Positions 51,342 through 61,394 of a stretch of 64,000 bases of DNA are shown here, piece after piece. The notes beneath the pieces are model-generated. The model saw only the letters and a program-made list of their open reading frames with translations. It was not told where the DNA came from and searched no databases. Both the position numbers and the translations under genes were made by a program. Numbering within the stretch: position 1 is the stretch's first letter; each line of letters begins with the position of its first letter. Origin of the DNA: Kuenenia sp039794105 (lineage in GTDB: Bacteria > Planctomycetota > Brocadiia > Brocadiales > Brocadiaceae); NCBI RefSeq assembly GCF_039794105.1, contig NZ_JBDIWA010000001.1, positions 1-64,000 on the forward strand. The letters run 5' to 3'.

Positions 51342-53248
51342 TTTTCGTCCATTTCTCTCTTTAGAAAAAGTATACCCAGGGGCGGAAGTGTCAGTGCAAG
51401 CGAATAATATCTGCCATGCGAAGGCAGCGGGCTTGCCTCTGCTCCCCCGAGATTTCCGTGTCCGCTCCCGTTATAATGTTTTGCGTCGCTGTTCAGTACC
51501 TCTTTCCAGAATCCGCCATAGGGAACCCCAATGCGATAGTTGTATCTTGGCACAGGGGTAAAGTTGCAGACCACCAGGATCTGATCCTTTGCCGTCTTTC
51601 CCTTTCGCAGGAAACTTATGATGTTACTGTCCATATCGTGAAAATCGATCCACTCAAAACCGTGATATTCGAAATCAATTTCATACAGTACAGGTTCAGT
51701 TTTGTAAAAGCGGTTGAGGTCCTTAACCCATTCCTGCATCCCTTTGTGTATTGGGTATTGAAGAAGGTGCCAGCTCAGGCTTTCTTCGTGATCCCATTCT
51801 TTTGTCTGCCCGAACTCACCGCCCATAAATAGTAGTTTCTTTCCGGGATGTCCGAACATATAACCAAATAACAGCCTGAGGTTTGCAAACTTCTGCCACT
51901 CATCACCCGGCATCCTGTACAATAATGACCCTTTTCCATGCACAACTTCATCGTGTGAAAGCGGCAGGACAAAGTTTTCTGTAAAGGCATACAGTATGCT
52001 AAAGGTAATTTGATTCATGTGGTATTTCCGGTAAATGGGGTCGATTGAGAAGTATTCTAATGTATCGTGCATCCATCCCATATTCCATTTCATTCCGAAT
52101 CCAAGCCCCCCTACATACGTTGGCCTTGAAACCATTGGCCATGCAGTGGATTCCTCTGCGATGGTCTGAACATCGGGGTAAAAATGATATATTGTCTCGT
52201 TGCATTTTTTCAAAAAACTGACGGCTTCAATATTTTCCCTGCCACCGTATTTGTTTGGTATCCATTCTCCCTCTTTCCTTGAGTAATCAAGATACAGCAT
52301 TGAGGCAACGGCGTCTACCCTCAATCCGTCAATATGGTATTTATCCAGCCAGAAAAGGGCATTGCTCACGAGAAAATTTTGTACTTCATTCCTGCCGTAA
52401 TTGAAAATGTAACTTGTCCAATCAGGATGAAACCCCTGCCTCGGATCGGCGTGTTCATAAAGGTGCGTGCCGTCAAAGTAAACAAGCCCGTGTTCATCGG
52501 AGGGAAAATGTGACGGCACCCAGTCGAGGATGACGCCAATCCCGTTTTGATGCAGATAATCAACCAGATACATAAAATCCTGCGGCGTTCCGTATCTGCC
52601 CGTCGGGGAAAAAAATCCTGTTACCTGATATCCCCATGAACCATAAAAAGGGTGTTCCATTACAGGGAGTAATTCGATATGGGTAAATCCCATCTCTTTT
52701 ACATATGCCGCAAGATATTGCGCCATTTCACGGTAATTCAGGAATCTGTTTCCTGCTTCCGGTACACGCCTCCATGAACCCAAATGGAGCTCATAGACGG
52801 ACAAGGGAGCATTGATATTATTTTTCCCCGATCGTTCCTTCATCCATGCCTGATCGCCCCATGCGTAAGCCAGGTCCCTCACAATAGAAGCGCTGTCAGG
52901 GGGGATTTCGCCGTAGAAGGCAAAGGGGTCCCTTTTATCGACACGGTAATTGTTGTATCGTGAACGAATATGGTAACGATAGATTGCTCCTTCACCAATG
53001 CCGGGAACAAATCCTTCCCAGATACCGGAACTGTCTTCTCTTGCTCTGAGATGATGCGATTCTTTGTTCCAATTGTTAAAGTCGCCTATTACGGATACCT
53101 TTTCAGCGTTTGGCGCCCATACGGCAAAGTAAACACCTTTCTCATTGCTAAAGGTTACAATATGGGAGCCGAGTTTCTCATAGAGCTGAAAATGGCTTCC
53201 TTCCTTAAACAGATAAACGTCGTGGTCTGTTAAAAGACTTTCTTTCAT
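51338..53248 (-). CDS. glgB: 1,4-alpha-glucan branching enzyme
   Basis: This 636-aa GH13 subfamily 9 enzyme introduces alpha-1,6 branches. A CBM48 module covers about 20-105 (GVYFAVWAPNAEKVSVIGDF). Barrel motifs are LLPVMEHPFYGSWGYQVTG (about 185), GLRVDAVASMLYLDYSRKEG (about 310, nucleophile), AEESTAWP (about 370, acid) and LPLSHDEVVHGKGSL (about 430). ATG 53248 is chosen for its AAGG ribosome site 7 bases upstream and the family-like start KESLLTDHDVYLF. ATGs at 53287 and 53284 overlap the treS stop and are possible alternatives giving 12-13 more residues. Confidence 0.95.
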   Translation of the reverse strand: MKESLLTDHDVYLFKEGSHFQLYEKLGSHIVTFSNEKGVYFAVWAPNAEKVSVIGDFNNWNKESHHLRAREDSSGIWEGFVPGIGEGAIYRYHIRSRYNNYRVDKRDPFAFYGEIPPDSASIVRDLAYAWGDQAWMKERSGKNNINAPLSVYELHLGSWRRVPEAGNRFLNYREMAQYLAAYVKEMGFTHIELLPVMEHPFYGSWGYQVTGFFSPTGRYGTPQDFMYLVDYLHQNGIGVILDWVPSHFPSDEHGLVYFDGTHLYEHADPRQGFHPDWTSYIFNYGRNEVQNFLVSNALFWLDKYHIDGLRVDAVASMLYLDYSRKEGEWIPNKYGGRENIEAVSFLKKCNETIYHFYPDVQTIAEESTAWPMVSRPTYVGGLGFGMKWNMGWMHDTLEYFSIDPIYRKYHMNQITFSILYAFTENFVLPLSHDEVVHGKGSLLYRMPGDEWQKFANLRLLFGYMFGHPGKKLLFMGGEFGQTKEWDHEESLSWHLLQYPIHKGMQEWVKDLNRFYKTEPVLYEIDFEYHGFEWIDFHDMDSNIISFLRKGKTAKDQILVVCNFTPVPRYNYRIGVPYGGFWKEVLNSDAKHYNGSGHGNLGGAEASPLPSHGRYYSLALTLPPLGILFLKREMDEK

Positions 53249-53283
53249 ATTAATGCCTTCATAGGTTTTGTTTTTTTCTGTCA

Positions 53284-56200
53284 TCATTTGTTTGTTTCCA
53301 AAAGTTGTAAAATGCCCTTTATGGGTATTGATGTCCATTCTGGCCGGTTATTTAATTCATATCCAAGTTCATAAACAGCCTTTTCCAGAAGAAAAGAGGT
53401 CAGCATTATAGCAAAATCCTCATTGTTTTCCGGAAACAGGTGTGTGTTTTTTGCCGTTTCTATATATGATTTCAGGAAAACCCCCGCTACATATTGATAC
53501 CATAAATTAGTCCATGGTTCCAATATCGGTATATCTTCCGGTCGTATGGTAATATGTTTTAAGAGGGCGGTATTTGACACGTAATGGAAAGACCGTATCA
53601 TTCCCGCCACATCCTTTAATACGGATTTTTTCAATCTCCTTTCGCTAAGGCTCCTTGCCGGCTCTCCTTCAAAATCAATAATAAAAAAATCATTGCCCGT
53701 GTAAAGCACCTGTCCCAGGTGATAATCGCCGTGTATCCTTATTTTCATCGCCGCAAATTTCTTTTTAAAGATGTTTTTATAGATTTCTATTATTTTTCTT
53801 TCCTGCGATAGTAGCTTATCGGCTGATTCTTTTGTATTATCCGGTAGTTTTTTTATATTAATTCTGAGCAGGGAAAATACCTTTTTCAGATAAGACTGCA
53901 TTGATTGATACAGAGACCTTTGATACAGCAGGGAAAACGGTTCGGGGCGAAAGTCTTTATTATCGGTTTCCTTAGACAATGCGATATGCAGTTCGGCCGT
54001 TCTTCTACCCAAAAGAGTTGCCGCCTCAAGATATATCCCTCCAATTAATTCCTGAAACAGCGATGGTACCTCATGCGATGCCAGCTCCAAAAGGGACACA
54101 GGAGTCGGTGGCATTTCCTGAATTTCATTCTTTTTCCCGAAAACCCGGTCAAAATACGTCATTAATGAATCAAGGGTATACGACCACGCATCCCCCTGAT
54201 TAGGAATAAAGCCCTGGAGAATGCCAACTGATACCGGTTGGTTCCCTTTCTTTATATATTCTATTTCTCCTATAAACGGCGGAACGTTGGAGAATGAAGT
54301 GTATTCGCAAAGAAAGTTGCCTGTCTCCCATTCCGGATTAATTCCTTCGGAAAGGCGTCTGTATAGTTTAAAAATTAATTCCTTGCCATAAAGCAATGAT
54401 GAATTGCTCTGCTCCGCTTTTAACACGGATGATTTTTCCGAAAGTAATTCTTTCAGCCGGTATTGCTTCAGCATCTTTCCCGGACGAACGGCAAGCCTTC
54501 CCTGCGTACCTTTCACAGAGAACCTGTTTACCACCATTTTTAATATAAACTTATGAAACTCCTCATCATAAATGCTGTCATACACAATCCCCTCCGCATT
54601 GTCCGTTTTAAGTTTTATCAAGACGTCCTGCGGGCTTTCATGAAGCATCGTTTCTGCCTCGGGTCCGCTCAGATAAGAAAAAGAAAGGAGATAGGTATCC
54701 GATTCTTTGTTGTTATATTTTACATCAAGCAGGATAATTTGAGCGGGATGTGTGTCTTTCTGCAATGAAATATCTTCGATAATTTTGACTTCCTGAATAT
54801 CAAGCGCCTTACCTCCGAACCATCTGCTCTTTTTAAGATAAGCAGGCAGGATTGTTTTTTCCAGTTTTATTGCTGTTTTACCCTGAAAAACAGTTTCCCA
54901 TTTCCCGCTTATATTCAGTTCCGGGATGCTTTCATCTTTCGCAAGACGCAATTCTTCCGCTTCTTTTTGTATCAGAAACCAATAGTAATCGTGCCTGTTA
55001 ATAGTCAGCACATAAGGGGATTTAGATATTTTTGGGAATTTATTTCCGCTAAAAACATCTTCCGGTATACAACCGGAAAAAGTTGAGAGGTCAAGCTCCA
55101 CTACCTGTGAGAATCGTGACAGGTTCATAACGACAAGGATGTGCTCTTCCTGATAACTGCGTATAAATGTAAGCACCTTCGGGTTGTCAGGAAGCAGAAA
55201 CGCTATGCTTCCTCTGCCAAAGGCCTTGAACTGTTTTCTCATGGCGATTACCCGTTTCATCCACCAGAGGAGGGATGCGCGGTTTCTTTCCTGGTTTTCC
55301 ACATTGATTGCCTCATAATGGTATTCCGGGTCTGTAATGATGGGCAGGTAGAGTTTTTGGGGGTTTACCCTTGAGAACCCGGCATTGCGGTCAACATTCC
55401 ATTGCATGGGCGTTCGTACACCATTCCTGTCTCCCAGATAAAAATTGTCGCCCATCCCGATTTCATCCCCGTAATAAATAATAGGCGTACCCGGCAGGGA
55501 AAAAAGGAGTGCATTCATAAGCTCTATCTTTCTCCTGTTGTTGCCAAGCAGGGGGGCTAGCCGCCTTCTGATGCCAAGATTTATCCTTGCAGCGGGGTCG
55601 CCTGCATATACCTGGTACATGTAGTCCCTTTCCTCATCCGTTACCATTTCGAGGGTAAGTTCATCGTGGTTTCTCAGAAAAAGAGACCATTGACACGTTT
55701 CCGGCAATAGCGGGGTCTGGTCAAAGATGTCAATAATCGGAAACCTGTCTTCCATCCAGATTGACATGAATAGTCTTGGCATGAGGGGAAAGTGGAATGA
55801 CATATGGCATTCGTCTTCGTTGCCGAAATATGCGACAGCATCCTCCGGCCATTGATTTGCTTCTGCCAGGAGCATAACATTATCATGTTTACTTACGACG
55901 TGCGCCCTCAGCTTTTTCAAAAAATCGTGGGTTTCGGGAAGGTTTTCACAGTTTGTTCCCTCCTTTTCAAACAGATACGGCACTGCGTCCAGACGGAAAC
56001 CATCAACTCCCATATCAAGCCAGTAATCGATAATCCTGAGCATTTCTTTTTGCACGGCCGGGCTTGTAAAATTAAGGTCAGGCTGATGGGAATAAAACCT
56101 GTGCCAGTAATATGCATTTGCCACAGGGTCCCACGTCCAGTTGGAAAGTTCAAAGTCTTTAAAAATTATGCGAGCGTCTTTATATTTGTCAGTTGTATCG

Positions 56201-56616
56201 CTCCATACATAGAAATCCCTCATTTTTGATTTCTGTTTAGGTCTTTTAGCGGACTGAAACCATTTATGCTGGTCTGAGGTGTGGTTGAGAACAAGTTCTG
56301 TAATCACCTTCAAACCTCTTTTGTGCGCCTCTTTGATAAAGAGTTTGAAGTCTCTTAACGTCCCGTAATCGGGATGGACGCCAAAGTAGTCTGCTATATC
56401 ATAACCATCATCCTTTAACGGAGATGGGTAAAAGGGCAGAAGCCATAAAGCGGTTACCCCGAGATTTTCCAGATAGTCCAGTTTTTCTGTGACGCCCTTG
56501 AAATCGCCAATCCCATCGCTATTCGAATCGTAGAAAGCCTTTACATGCAATTCATAAATAATTGCATCCTTGTACCAGAGGGGATCTTCATGGATGATCA
56601 CATCTTTTGGCGGCAT
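53284..56616 (-). CDS. treS: Trehalose synthase-maltokinase fusion
   Basis: This roughly 1110-aa two-part enzyme has a GH13 trehalose synthase part (about 1-545) that interconverts trehalose and maltose: WYKDAIIYELHVKAFYDSNS, VDGFRLDAVPYLFEKEG (nucleophile), LLAEANQWPEDAVAYFG (acid). From about 600 there is a maltokinase (Pep2/Mak) part: a lobe starting KTILPAYLKKSRWFGGKAL, catalytic-loop MKIRIHGDYHLGQVL near 960 and FFIIDFEGEP. It would yield maltose-1-phosphate for GlgE. ATG 56616 has AAGGAG 9 bases upstream and that ribosome site lies in the end of glgE; the earlier GTG at 56634 is less likely. Confidence 0.95.
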   Translation of the reverse strand: MPPKDVIIHEDPLWYKDAIIYELHVKAFYDSNSDGIGDFKGVTEKLDYLENLGVTALWLLPFYPSPLKDDGYDIADYFGVHPDYGTLRDFKLFIKEAHKRGLKVITELVLNHTSDQHKWFQSAKRPKQKSKMRDFYVWSDTTDKYKDARIIFKDFELSNWTWDPVANAYYWHRFYSHQPDLNFTSPAVQKEMLRIIDYWLDMGVDGFRLDAVPYLFEKEGTNCENLPETHDFLKKLRAHVVSKHDNVMLLAEANQWPEDAVAYFGNEDECHMSFHFPLMPRLFMSIWMEDRFPIIDIFDQTPLLPETCQWSLFLRNHDELTLEMVTDEERDYMYQVYAGDPAARINLGIRRRLAPLLGNNRRKIELMNALLFSLPGTPIIYYGDEIGMGDNFYLGDRNGVRTPMQWNVDRNAGFSRVNPQKLYLPIITDPEYHYEAINVENQERNRASLLWWMKRVIAMRKQFKAFGRGSIAFLLPDNPKVLTFIRSYQEEHILVVMNLSRFSQVVELDLSTFSGCIPEDVFSGNKFPKISKSPYVLTINRHDYYWFLIQKEAEELRLAKDESIPELNISGKWETVFQGKTAIKLEKTILPAYLKKSRWFGGKALDIQEVKIIEDISLQKDTHPAQIILLDVKYNNKESDTYLLSFSYLSGPEAETMLHESPQDVLIKLKTDNAEGIVYDSIYDEEFHKFILKMVVNRFSVKGTQGRLAVRPGKMLKQYRLKELLSEKSSVLKAEQSNSSLLYGKELIFKLYRRLSEGINPEWETGNFLCEYTSFSNVPPFIGEIEYIKKGNQPVSVGILQGFIPNQGDAWSYTLDSLMTYFDRVFGKKNEIQEMPPTPVSLLELASHEVPSLFQELIGGIYLEAATLLGRRTAELHIALSKETDNKDFRPEPFSLLYQRSLYQSMQSYLKKVFSLLRINIKKLPDNTKESADKLLSQERKIIEIYKNIFKKKFAAMKIRIHGDYHLGQVLYTGNDFFIIDFEGEPARSLSERRLKKSVLKDVAGMIRSFHYVSNTALLKHITIRPEDIPILEPWTNLWYQYVAGVFLKSYIETAKNTHLFPENNEDFAIMLTSFLLEKAVYELGYELNNRPEWTSIPIKGILQLLETNK

Positions 56617-56630
56617 ATAACATTGCTCCT

Positions 56631-58616
56631 TCACATATAATAATCAAAATCGGTTTCTTTCCTCAGTTTTTTTCTGATTCTGAATATATATGCAGGGGTG
56701 GCGTCCGGCCGGAGTTCTACATAATTTTTTTCCCCCTGCCATACGTATTTTTCTTCACTCAACAGATCATGCACAAGATATGATTGATTCGTGTCTATTC
56801 CTAATGCTTTTACCGGAACACGGACCCATCCTGATTGAGCGTGGTGCGGATCCAGATTAACAACGACGAGTATAATATTGGAAAGGTCTTCTGTTGCCTT
56901 TCCGTAGAACAGGAGATATTCATTATTGACTTCGTAAAACTGTATATTCCATGTGTCCTGCAGCGCCGCATTTTCTCTTCGTATCCGGTTTATCCTTGTT
57001 ATCAGATCCTTCAGATTTCCAGGCGCATCCCGGTCCCATTGTTTTATCTCATACTTTTCAGAATTAAAATACTCTTCCCTCCCCGCTACCGCTTCGTTTA
57101 TGCACAGTTCGAAGGCAGGGCCATAAATACCATAGTTGGAAGACAGTGTACTTGCCAGGATAAGCCGTATTATAAATGCGGATCTCCCCCCGTATTGCAG
57201 TTGTTCAGGTAAAATGTCCGGCGTATTTGGCCAGAAATTTGGCCTGAAATATTCCTTTAACTCTTCTTGTGTGAGTTCAGTGATGTACTGAATCAATTCC
57301 TGTTTTGTATTCCGCCATGTAAAATAGGTATATGATTGCGTAAACCCTGCTTTTGCCAACCGGTACATTGCTTTTGGCCTCGTAAAAGCCTCTGAAAGGA
57401 AGATTACATCCGGATATATTTTTTTCGTTTCTTCTATTAACCATTCCCAGAAGGCAAAAGGTTTTGTGTGGGGATTATCCACCCGGAATATACGAACCCC
57501 GCGTTCAATCCAGAAAAAAAGCACGTTTTTCAACTCATGCCAGAGGTCTTTCCAGTTTTCTGTTTCAAAATTAAGGGGAACAATATCTTCATATTTTTTA
57601 GGCGGGTTTTCCGCATGTTGTATTGACCCATCGGGACGTATTTTGAACCACTCTTTGTGCATCGTTATGTATGGATGATCGGGAGAACATTGAAATGCAA
57701 TATCCATTGCGATATCGATATTGTATTTTCCTGCCTTTTCAATAAGAGACTTGAAGTCTTTTTCAGCGCCTAAAGAAGGGTGTATTGATGTATGTCCGCC
57801 TTCGTGCGACCCGATTGCCCACGGGCTGCCCGGGTCTCCCTTCTGCGGGACAGGAGAATTGTTTTTTCCTTTCCGGTTAGTTATACCAATCGGATGAATT
57901 GGCGGTAGGTACAATATGTCAAAACCCATCTTTGCGATTTCAGGGATGATTGATTCACAGTCTTTCAGCGCGCCGGATTTCCCCGGTTCAGAATTACAGG
58001 AACGCGGGAAAAGCTCATACCATGCGCTGAAAAGAGCCTTTTTTCTGTCAACCACTACACGCAATTCTTTATCATGAATAGTAGAGAGACTCCTGTCCGG
58101 CCAGGTTTTCATAAGCAAAGTTAATCCCTCATCAAAGACAAGAACGAGGGCTTCATCGGTATTTTTTTCTGTTTTTATGGCGCTTGCAAATGCGTGAAGT
58201 CTTTTGGAATCATTGCCAGATGCCAGCGTTGCTGATTTTTGAATATAGGCAACGCCCGTCAGGATATCTACGTCTATCTCCTGACCTGCATCATACTTTT
58301 TCTTCAACTCCTTTTGCCATGTAGTAAAGTGGTCCACCCACCCTTCAATGGTATAATACCAGACGCCAATTTCCAGGACAGTAAAGTTTCCTTCCCATCG
58401 GTCATTTCCCACTGATTTCATTGGTATTTCCTGCCAGGTTCTTTCTTTTGCATTACGGTATAGCAGTACAGAGGCAACTTCGTCATGTCCGTCGGTAAAG
58501 ACGTCTGCCCGAACCACGACCTTTTCCCCGATGACCCGTTTTACAGGAAACCGTCCGCAATCGATTTGCGGCTTTACGTTTTCAATAATGACCCTTTTTC
58601 TTCCTTCAAATTCCAT
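56631..58616 (-). CDS. glgE: Alpha-1,4-glucan:maltose-1-phosphate maltosyltransferase
   Basis: This 661-aa GH13 subfamily 3 enzyme extends alpha-glucan using maltose-1-phosphate. The N-terminal beta domain (about 1-120, KRVIIENVKPQIDCGRFPVK) is DUF3416-like. The barrel shows DILYLPPIHPIGITNRKGKN (about 235), VRIFRVDNPHTKPFAFWEWL (about 370, nucleophile Asp) and LSEAFTRPKAMYRLAKAGF (about 402, acid Glu). First gene of the island on the minus strand. Its last codons contain the ribosome site of treS. It is more typical of actinobacteria but known sporadically elsewhere. Confidence 0.96.
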   Translation of the reverse strand: MEFEGRKRVIIENVKPQIDCGRFPVKRVIGEKVVVRADVFTDGHDEVASVLLYRNAKERTWQEIPMKSVGNDRWEGNFTVLEIGVWYYTIEGWVDHFTTWQKELKKKYDAGQEIDVDILTGVAYIQKSATLASGNDSKRLHAFASAIKTEKNTDEALVLVFDEGLTLLMKTWPDRSLSTIHDKELRVVVDRKKALFSAWYELFPRSCNSEPGKSGALKDCESIIPEIAKMGFDILYLPPIHPIGITNRKGKNNSPVPQKGDPGSPWAIGSHEGGHTSIHPSLGAEKDFKSLIEKAGKYNIDIAMDIAFQCSPDHPYITMHKEWFKIRPDGSIQHAENPPKKYEDIVPLNFETENWKDLWHELKNVLFFWIERGVRIFRVDNPHTKPFAFWEWLIEETKKIYPDVIFLSEAFTRPKAMYRLAKAGFTQSYTYFTWRNTKQELIQYITELTQEELKEYFRPNFWPNTPDILPEQLQYGGRSAFIIRLILASTLSSNYGIYGPAFELCINEAVAGREEYFNSEKYEIKQWDRDAPGNLKDLITRINRIRRENAALQDTWNIQFYEVNNEYLLFYGKATEDLSNIILVVVNLDPHHAQSGWVRVPVKALGIDTNQSYLVHDLLSEEKYVWQGEKNYVELRPDATPAYIFRIRKKLRKETDFDYYM

Positions 58617-59010
58617 TTGTGTTCCTGTTGTTTAAAGGTTTGAAGTTGGTATTTTTAAGTTAAATTAGCTGCAAGAAAGTGTGTCTGCCCCTGTCCAATG
58701 CTGGTGGGGTAAGGGGAGTTATTTCGGTAAAATAATTCGTAACCCGGTGACAATGAGTTTGAAGTTATTGATAAATATTGTAAAAGGAAAGCGTGTTTTT
58801 TTATAAAAACGTTAAGATTTAATTTGGAATAGCATTATAATAATAGTCAATGTTAAATGCATCTGATAAATTTGTTGTGTATCATGAAAAAAGGTGTCGT
58901 GTCAGGGGATAAGAGGCAATTTACTATTGATAATGAACAATATCAAAAAAGGGTTACCATGGCTTTTACTGTGAGTATTTTTTGTTTAGGATTTAGGGCA
59001 GTGTGTGAAA
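58617..59010. other. Divergent promoter region, glgE and mutL
   Basis: 394 bases between divergent genes, AT-rich. Promoters for the long glucan unit and for mutL must lie here, but no clear -10/-35 or -24/-12 motif is recognised. No repeat is visible. Confidence 0.5.
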
Positions 59011-60792
59011 ATGGGCAAAGTTAAAATTCTTCCTCCGTCGGTAATTAATAAAATTGCGGCAGGCGAGTTAATTGACAGGCCTGCCGCTGTGGTGAAGGAA
59101 CTCGTTGAAAACGCCATTGATGCAGAGGCAAAGAGGATCGATGTTTATCTGGAAGACGGGGGAAGAAAACTGATAAGAATATCCGACGATGGCGTTGGTA
59201 TTGACGCGGAAGACCTTGCTCTTGTTTTCCGAAGCCACACTACCAGCAAACTATCCAGCGCGGAAGATTTGTTTGCGATAAACACACTGGGGTTTCGCGG
59301 CGAAGCCCTGCCCAGTATTGGTGCAGTATCTCACTCAAAAATTACTTCGAGAATAAGAGGGGCGATAAGCGGCGCAGAAATAAAAATCGAAGGTGGCCGC
59401 ATTGGCGATGTGAGAGAATGCGGGGCGCCGGAAGGCACGCAGATAGAGGTGCAGGATCTCTTTTTTAATACTCCCGTGCGTAAGAAATTTATGAAAACGG
59501 CGCCCACGGAGATGTCTTATATTTCAGACGTGTTAACGCGGTTTGCCCTGTGTTATCCGAATATCCATTTTACGTTAAGACACAACAACAGAACGGTATT
59601 CAACCTTCCACCCGTTCAGGAAGTAATTGAAAGAATTGAGACATTTTTTGGCAGTGAATTGAAAAAACATCTTTTATCCGCTTTTCTCCGGGAAGAGATG
59701 TTTTCCCTCAAGGGATATATTGTACCGCCATTTCTGAATAAAGCGAATGGAAGGCTGCAATTTATTTTTCTAAACGGACGTTATATTAAAGATACGGCTA
59801 TTTACCGTGCAATCAGCGACGCTTACCATGGGAAATTAATGAGCAAACGATACCCCATAGTATTTTTATTTTTAACGGTTGCGCCGTCTGAGGTGGACGT
59901 CAATGTCCATCCTACAAAAACGGAGGTAAGGTTCCGTAATAAGAGTGTTGTTTTTAATTATGTGCTCTCTACGCTAAAAGACGCCTTGAATAAATCTCAA
60001 CCCAAATCCATAGATATAGTGACGCCGGAAAAGACATTTCAAAGAGACTGGGGAAATGCAGATACGGTTGATTCTAGAAACACCTCTTTATGGGAACAAT
60101 TCCCTTTTGAAAAAACAGTGGGAAAAACGCCCGTGTCAGAGCCATTTACGGATGTGAAGCACACTATTGCGCCGCCAATAAGAGATGAGATATCTGTTGG
60201 AAAAGCGATTGTCTCCGGCAAAAAAAGGTATTTCCAGATACATAATGCCTTTATTGTAGAAGAGACGAGTGAAGGGTTGAATATTATAGACCAGCATGCC
60301 TTGCATGAAATAATCCTGTACCATGCGATATTGAAAGGAATGCAGTCCTCTCAATCCCCCCGCCAGCGATTACTGATACCGGAACTTGTGGAATTGAACC
60401 CAAAAGACTTTTTTTTCGTATTAAGTATAAAAGAACAACTGGAAGGCATTGGCATAGAGATTGAGGAATTTGGAAGCAATACCATAATGATTCGTTCCTT
60501 TCCACAAATCCTGAAACATTTAAATGGAAAAGAATTTATAGAAAACCTGACGCACGATTTTGGCGAGGAAGATTCCCGGAAGGGCAATGAAGGTGTCATG
60601 AATAAATTAGTCAATATCATGGCATGCAAGGCCGCGGTAAAAGCGGGACAAAGATTAGAGTATCAGGAAATAGAAGAACTCATGGAAAAGAAAAAAAATA
60701 TCAATGCCTATACAAATAACTGCCCCCATGGCCGTCCGACGACACTATCTCTTTCTTTGGATGAATTGTACAAACATTTCAAAAGAAAATGA
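59011..60792 (+). CDS. mutL: DNA mismatch repair protein MutL
   Basis: This 593-aa protein couples mismatch recognition to strand incision. The GHKL ATPase N-terminus is clear: IAAGELIDRPAAVVKELVEN (about 14), DDGVGID and TSKL, then FRGEALPSIGAV (about 95). The C-terminal dimerisation/endonuclease region has DQHALHE (about 430), ACKAAVKAG and CPHGRPT near the end, so the metal site of nicking MutL proteins is probably kept. The final position of the DQHAx2Ex4E motif is His, not Glu. ATG 59011 is preferred to GTG 59005. MutS is not adjacent. Confidence 0.95.
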   Translation: MGKVKILPPSVINKIAAGELIDRPAAVVKELVENAIDAEAKRIDVYLEDGGRKLIRISDDGVGIDAEDLALVFRSHTTSKLSSAEDLFAINTLGFRGEALPSIGAVSHSKITSRIRGAISGAEIKIEGGRIGDVRECGAPEGTQIEVQDLFFNTPVRKKFMKTAPTEMSYISDVLTRFALCYPNIHFTLRHNNRTVFNLPPVQEVIERIETFFGSELKKHLLSAFLREEMFSLKGYIVPPFLNKANGRLQFIFLNGRYIKDTAIYRAISDAYHGKLMSKRYPIVFLFLTVAPSEVDVNVHPTKTEVRFRNKSVVFNYVLSTLKDALNKSQPKSIDIVTPEKTFQRDWGNADTVDSRNTSLWEQFPFEKTVGKTPVSEPFTDVKHTIAPPIRDEISVGKAIVSGKKRYFQIHNAFIVEETSEGLNIIDQHALHEIILYHAILKGMQSSQSPRQRLLIPELVELNPKDFFFVLSIKEQLEGIGIEIEEFGSNTIMIRSFPQILKHLNGKEFIENLTHDFGEEDSRKGNEGVMNKLVNIMACKAAVKAGQRLEYQEIEELMEKKKNINAYTNNCPHGRPTTLSLSLDELYKHFKRK

Positions 60793-61014
60793 CCCATTTA
60801 AAATGAAGGGATGGTTATCCTATGTTTTTTTATAAAGAGACTTTAAGCACATTCTTTCGATTAAAAACCCTTGACTTTTAATTTTACCGCGGATAAGCTT
60901 TTTTCAAAGCTTCAGGTAAAAAGTAATGTTCGTCCAATTGCCCGTCCCTTTTACGAAAAAATGTAGCATTTAGTAATACCTTTCTTTAAAAACCATTTCT
61001 TTCCGGAGCAATAC

Positions 61015-61380
61015 ATGTTTGAACTTATAATCGATACGGATTTTGCAGCGGCACATAATCTTCGGGGATATAAAGGACAGTGTGAAAATCTTCACGGCCA
61101 TAACTGGAAGGTTCAGGTTGTTTTGAAGTCAGAAAAGCTGGACAATCTCGGCATGGTTATTGATTTCAGAGAAGCAAAAAAACTTATCGGAGACATTACA
61201 AAAAAATTTGATCATACTTACTTAAATGACATGGAACATTTTAAGGCCGAAAACCCAACCACCGAAAACATTTCCAGAATAATCTACAGAGAATTAACAA
61301 GTGCCATGCCCTCAGGCATAAAGGTTGAAAAGGTTACTACGTGGGAATCAGACCGGTGTGGCGCAACGTATTTTGAATAA
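61015..61380 (+). CDS. queD: 6-carboxytetrahydropterin synthase (QueD/PTPS family)
   Basis: This 121-aa enzyme most likely converts dihydroneopterin triphosphate to 6-carboxytetrahydropterin in queuosine synthesis. The zinc His ligands are visible in AAHNL and CENLHGHNW, where CxxxHGH is the QueD arrangement. Also seen are MVIDFREAKK, FDHTYLND and the C-terminal WESDRCGATY. CGGAG sits 6 bases before the ATG. Next gene starts 14 bases later, so they are co-transcribed, but no pathway link to it is evident. Confidence 0.92.
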   Translation: MFELIIDTDFAAAHNLRGYKGQCENLHGHNWKVQVVLKSEKLDNLGMVIDFREAKKLIGDITKKFDHTYLNDMEHFKAENPTTENISRIIYRELTSAMPSGIKVEKVTTWESDRCGATYFE

Positions 61381-61394
61381 GGTTTTTTTAAATA

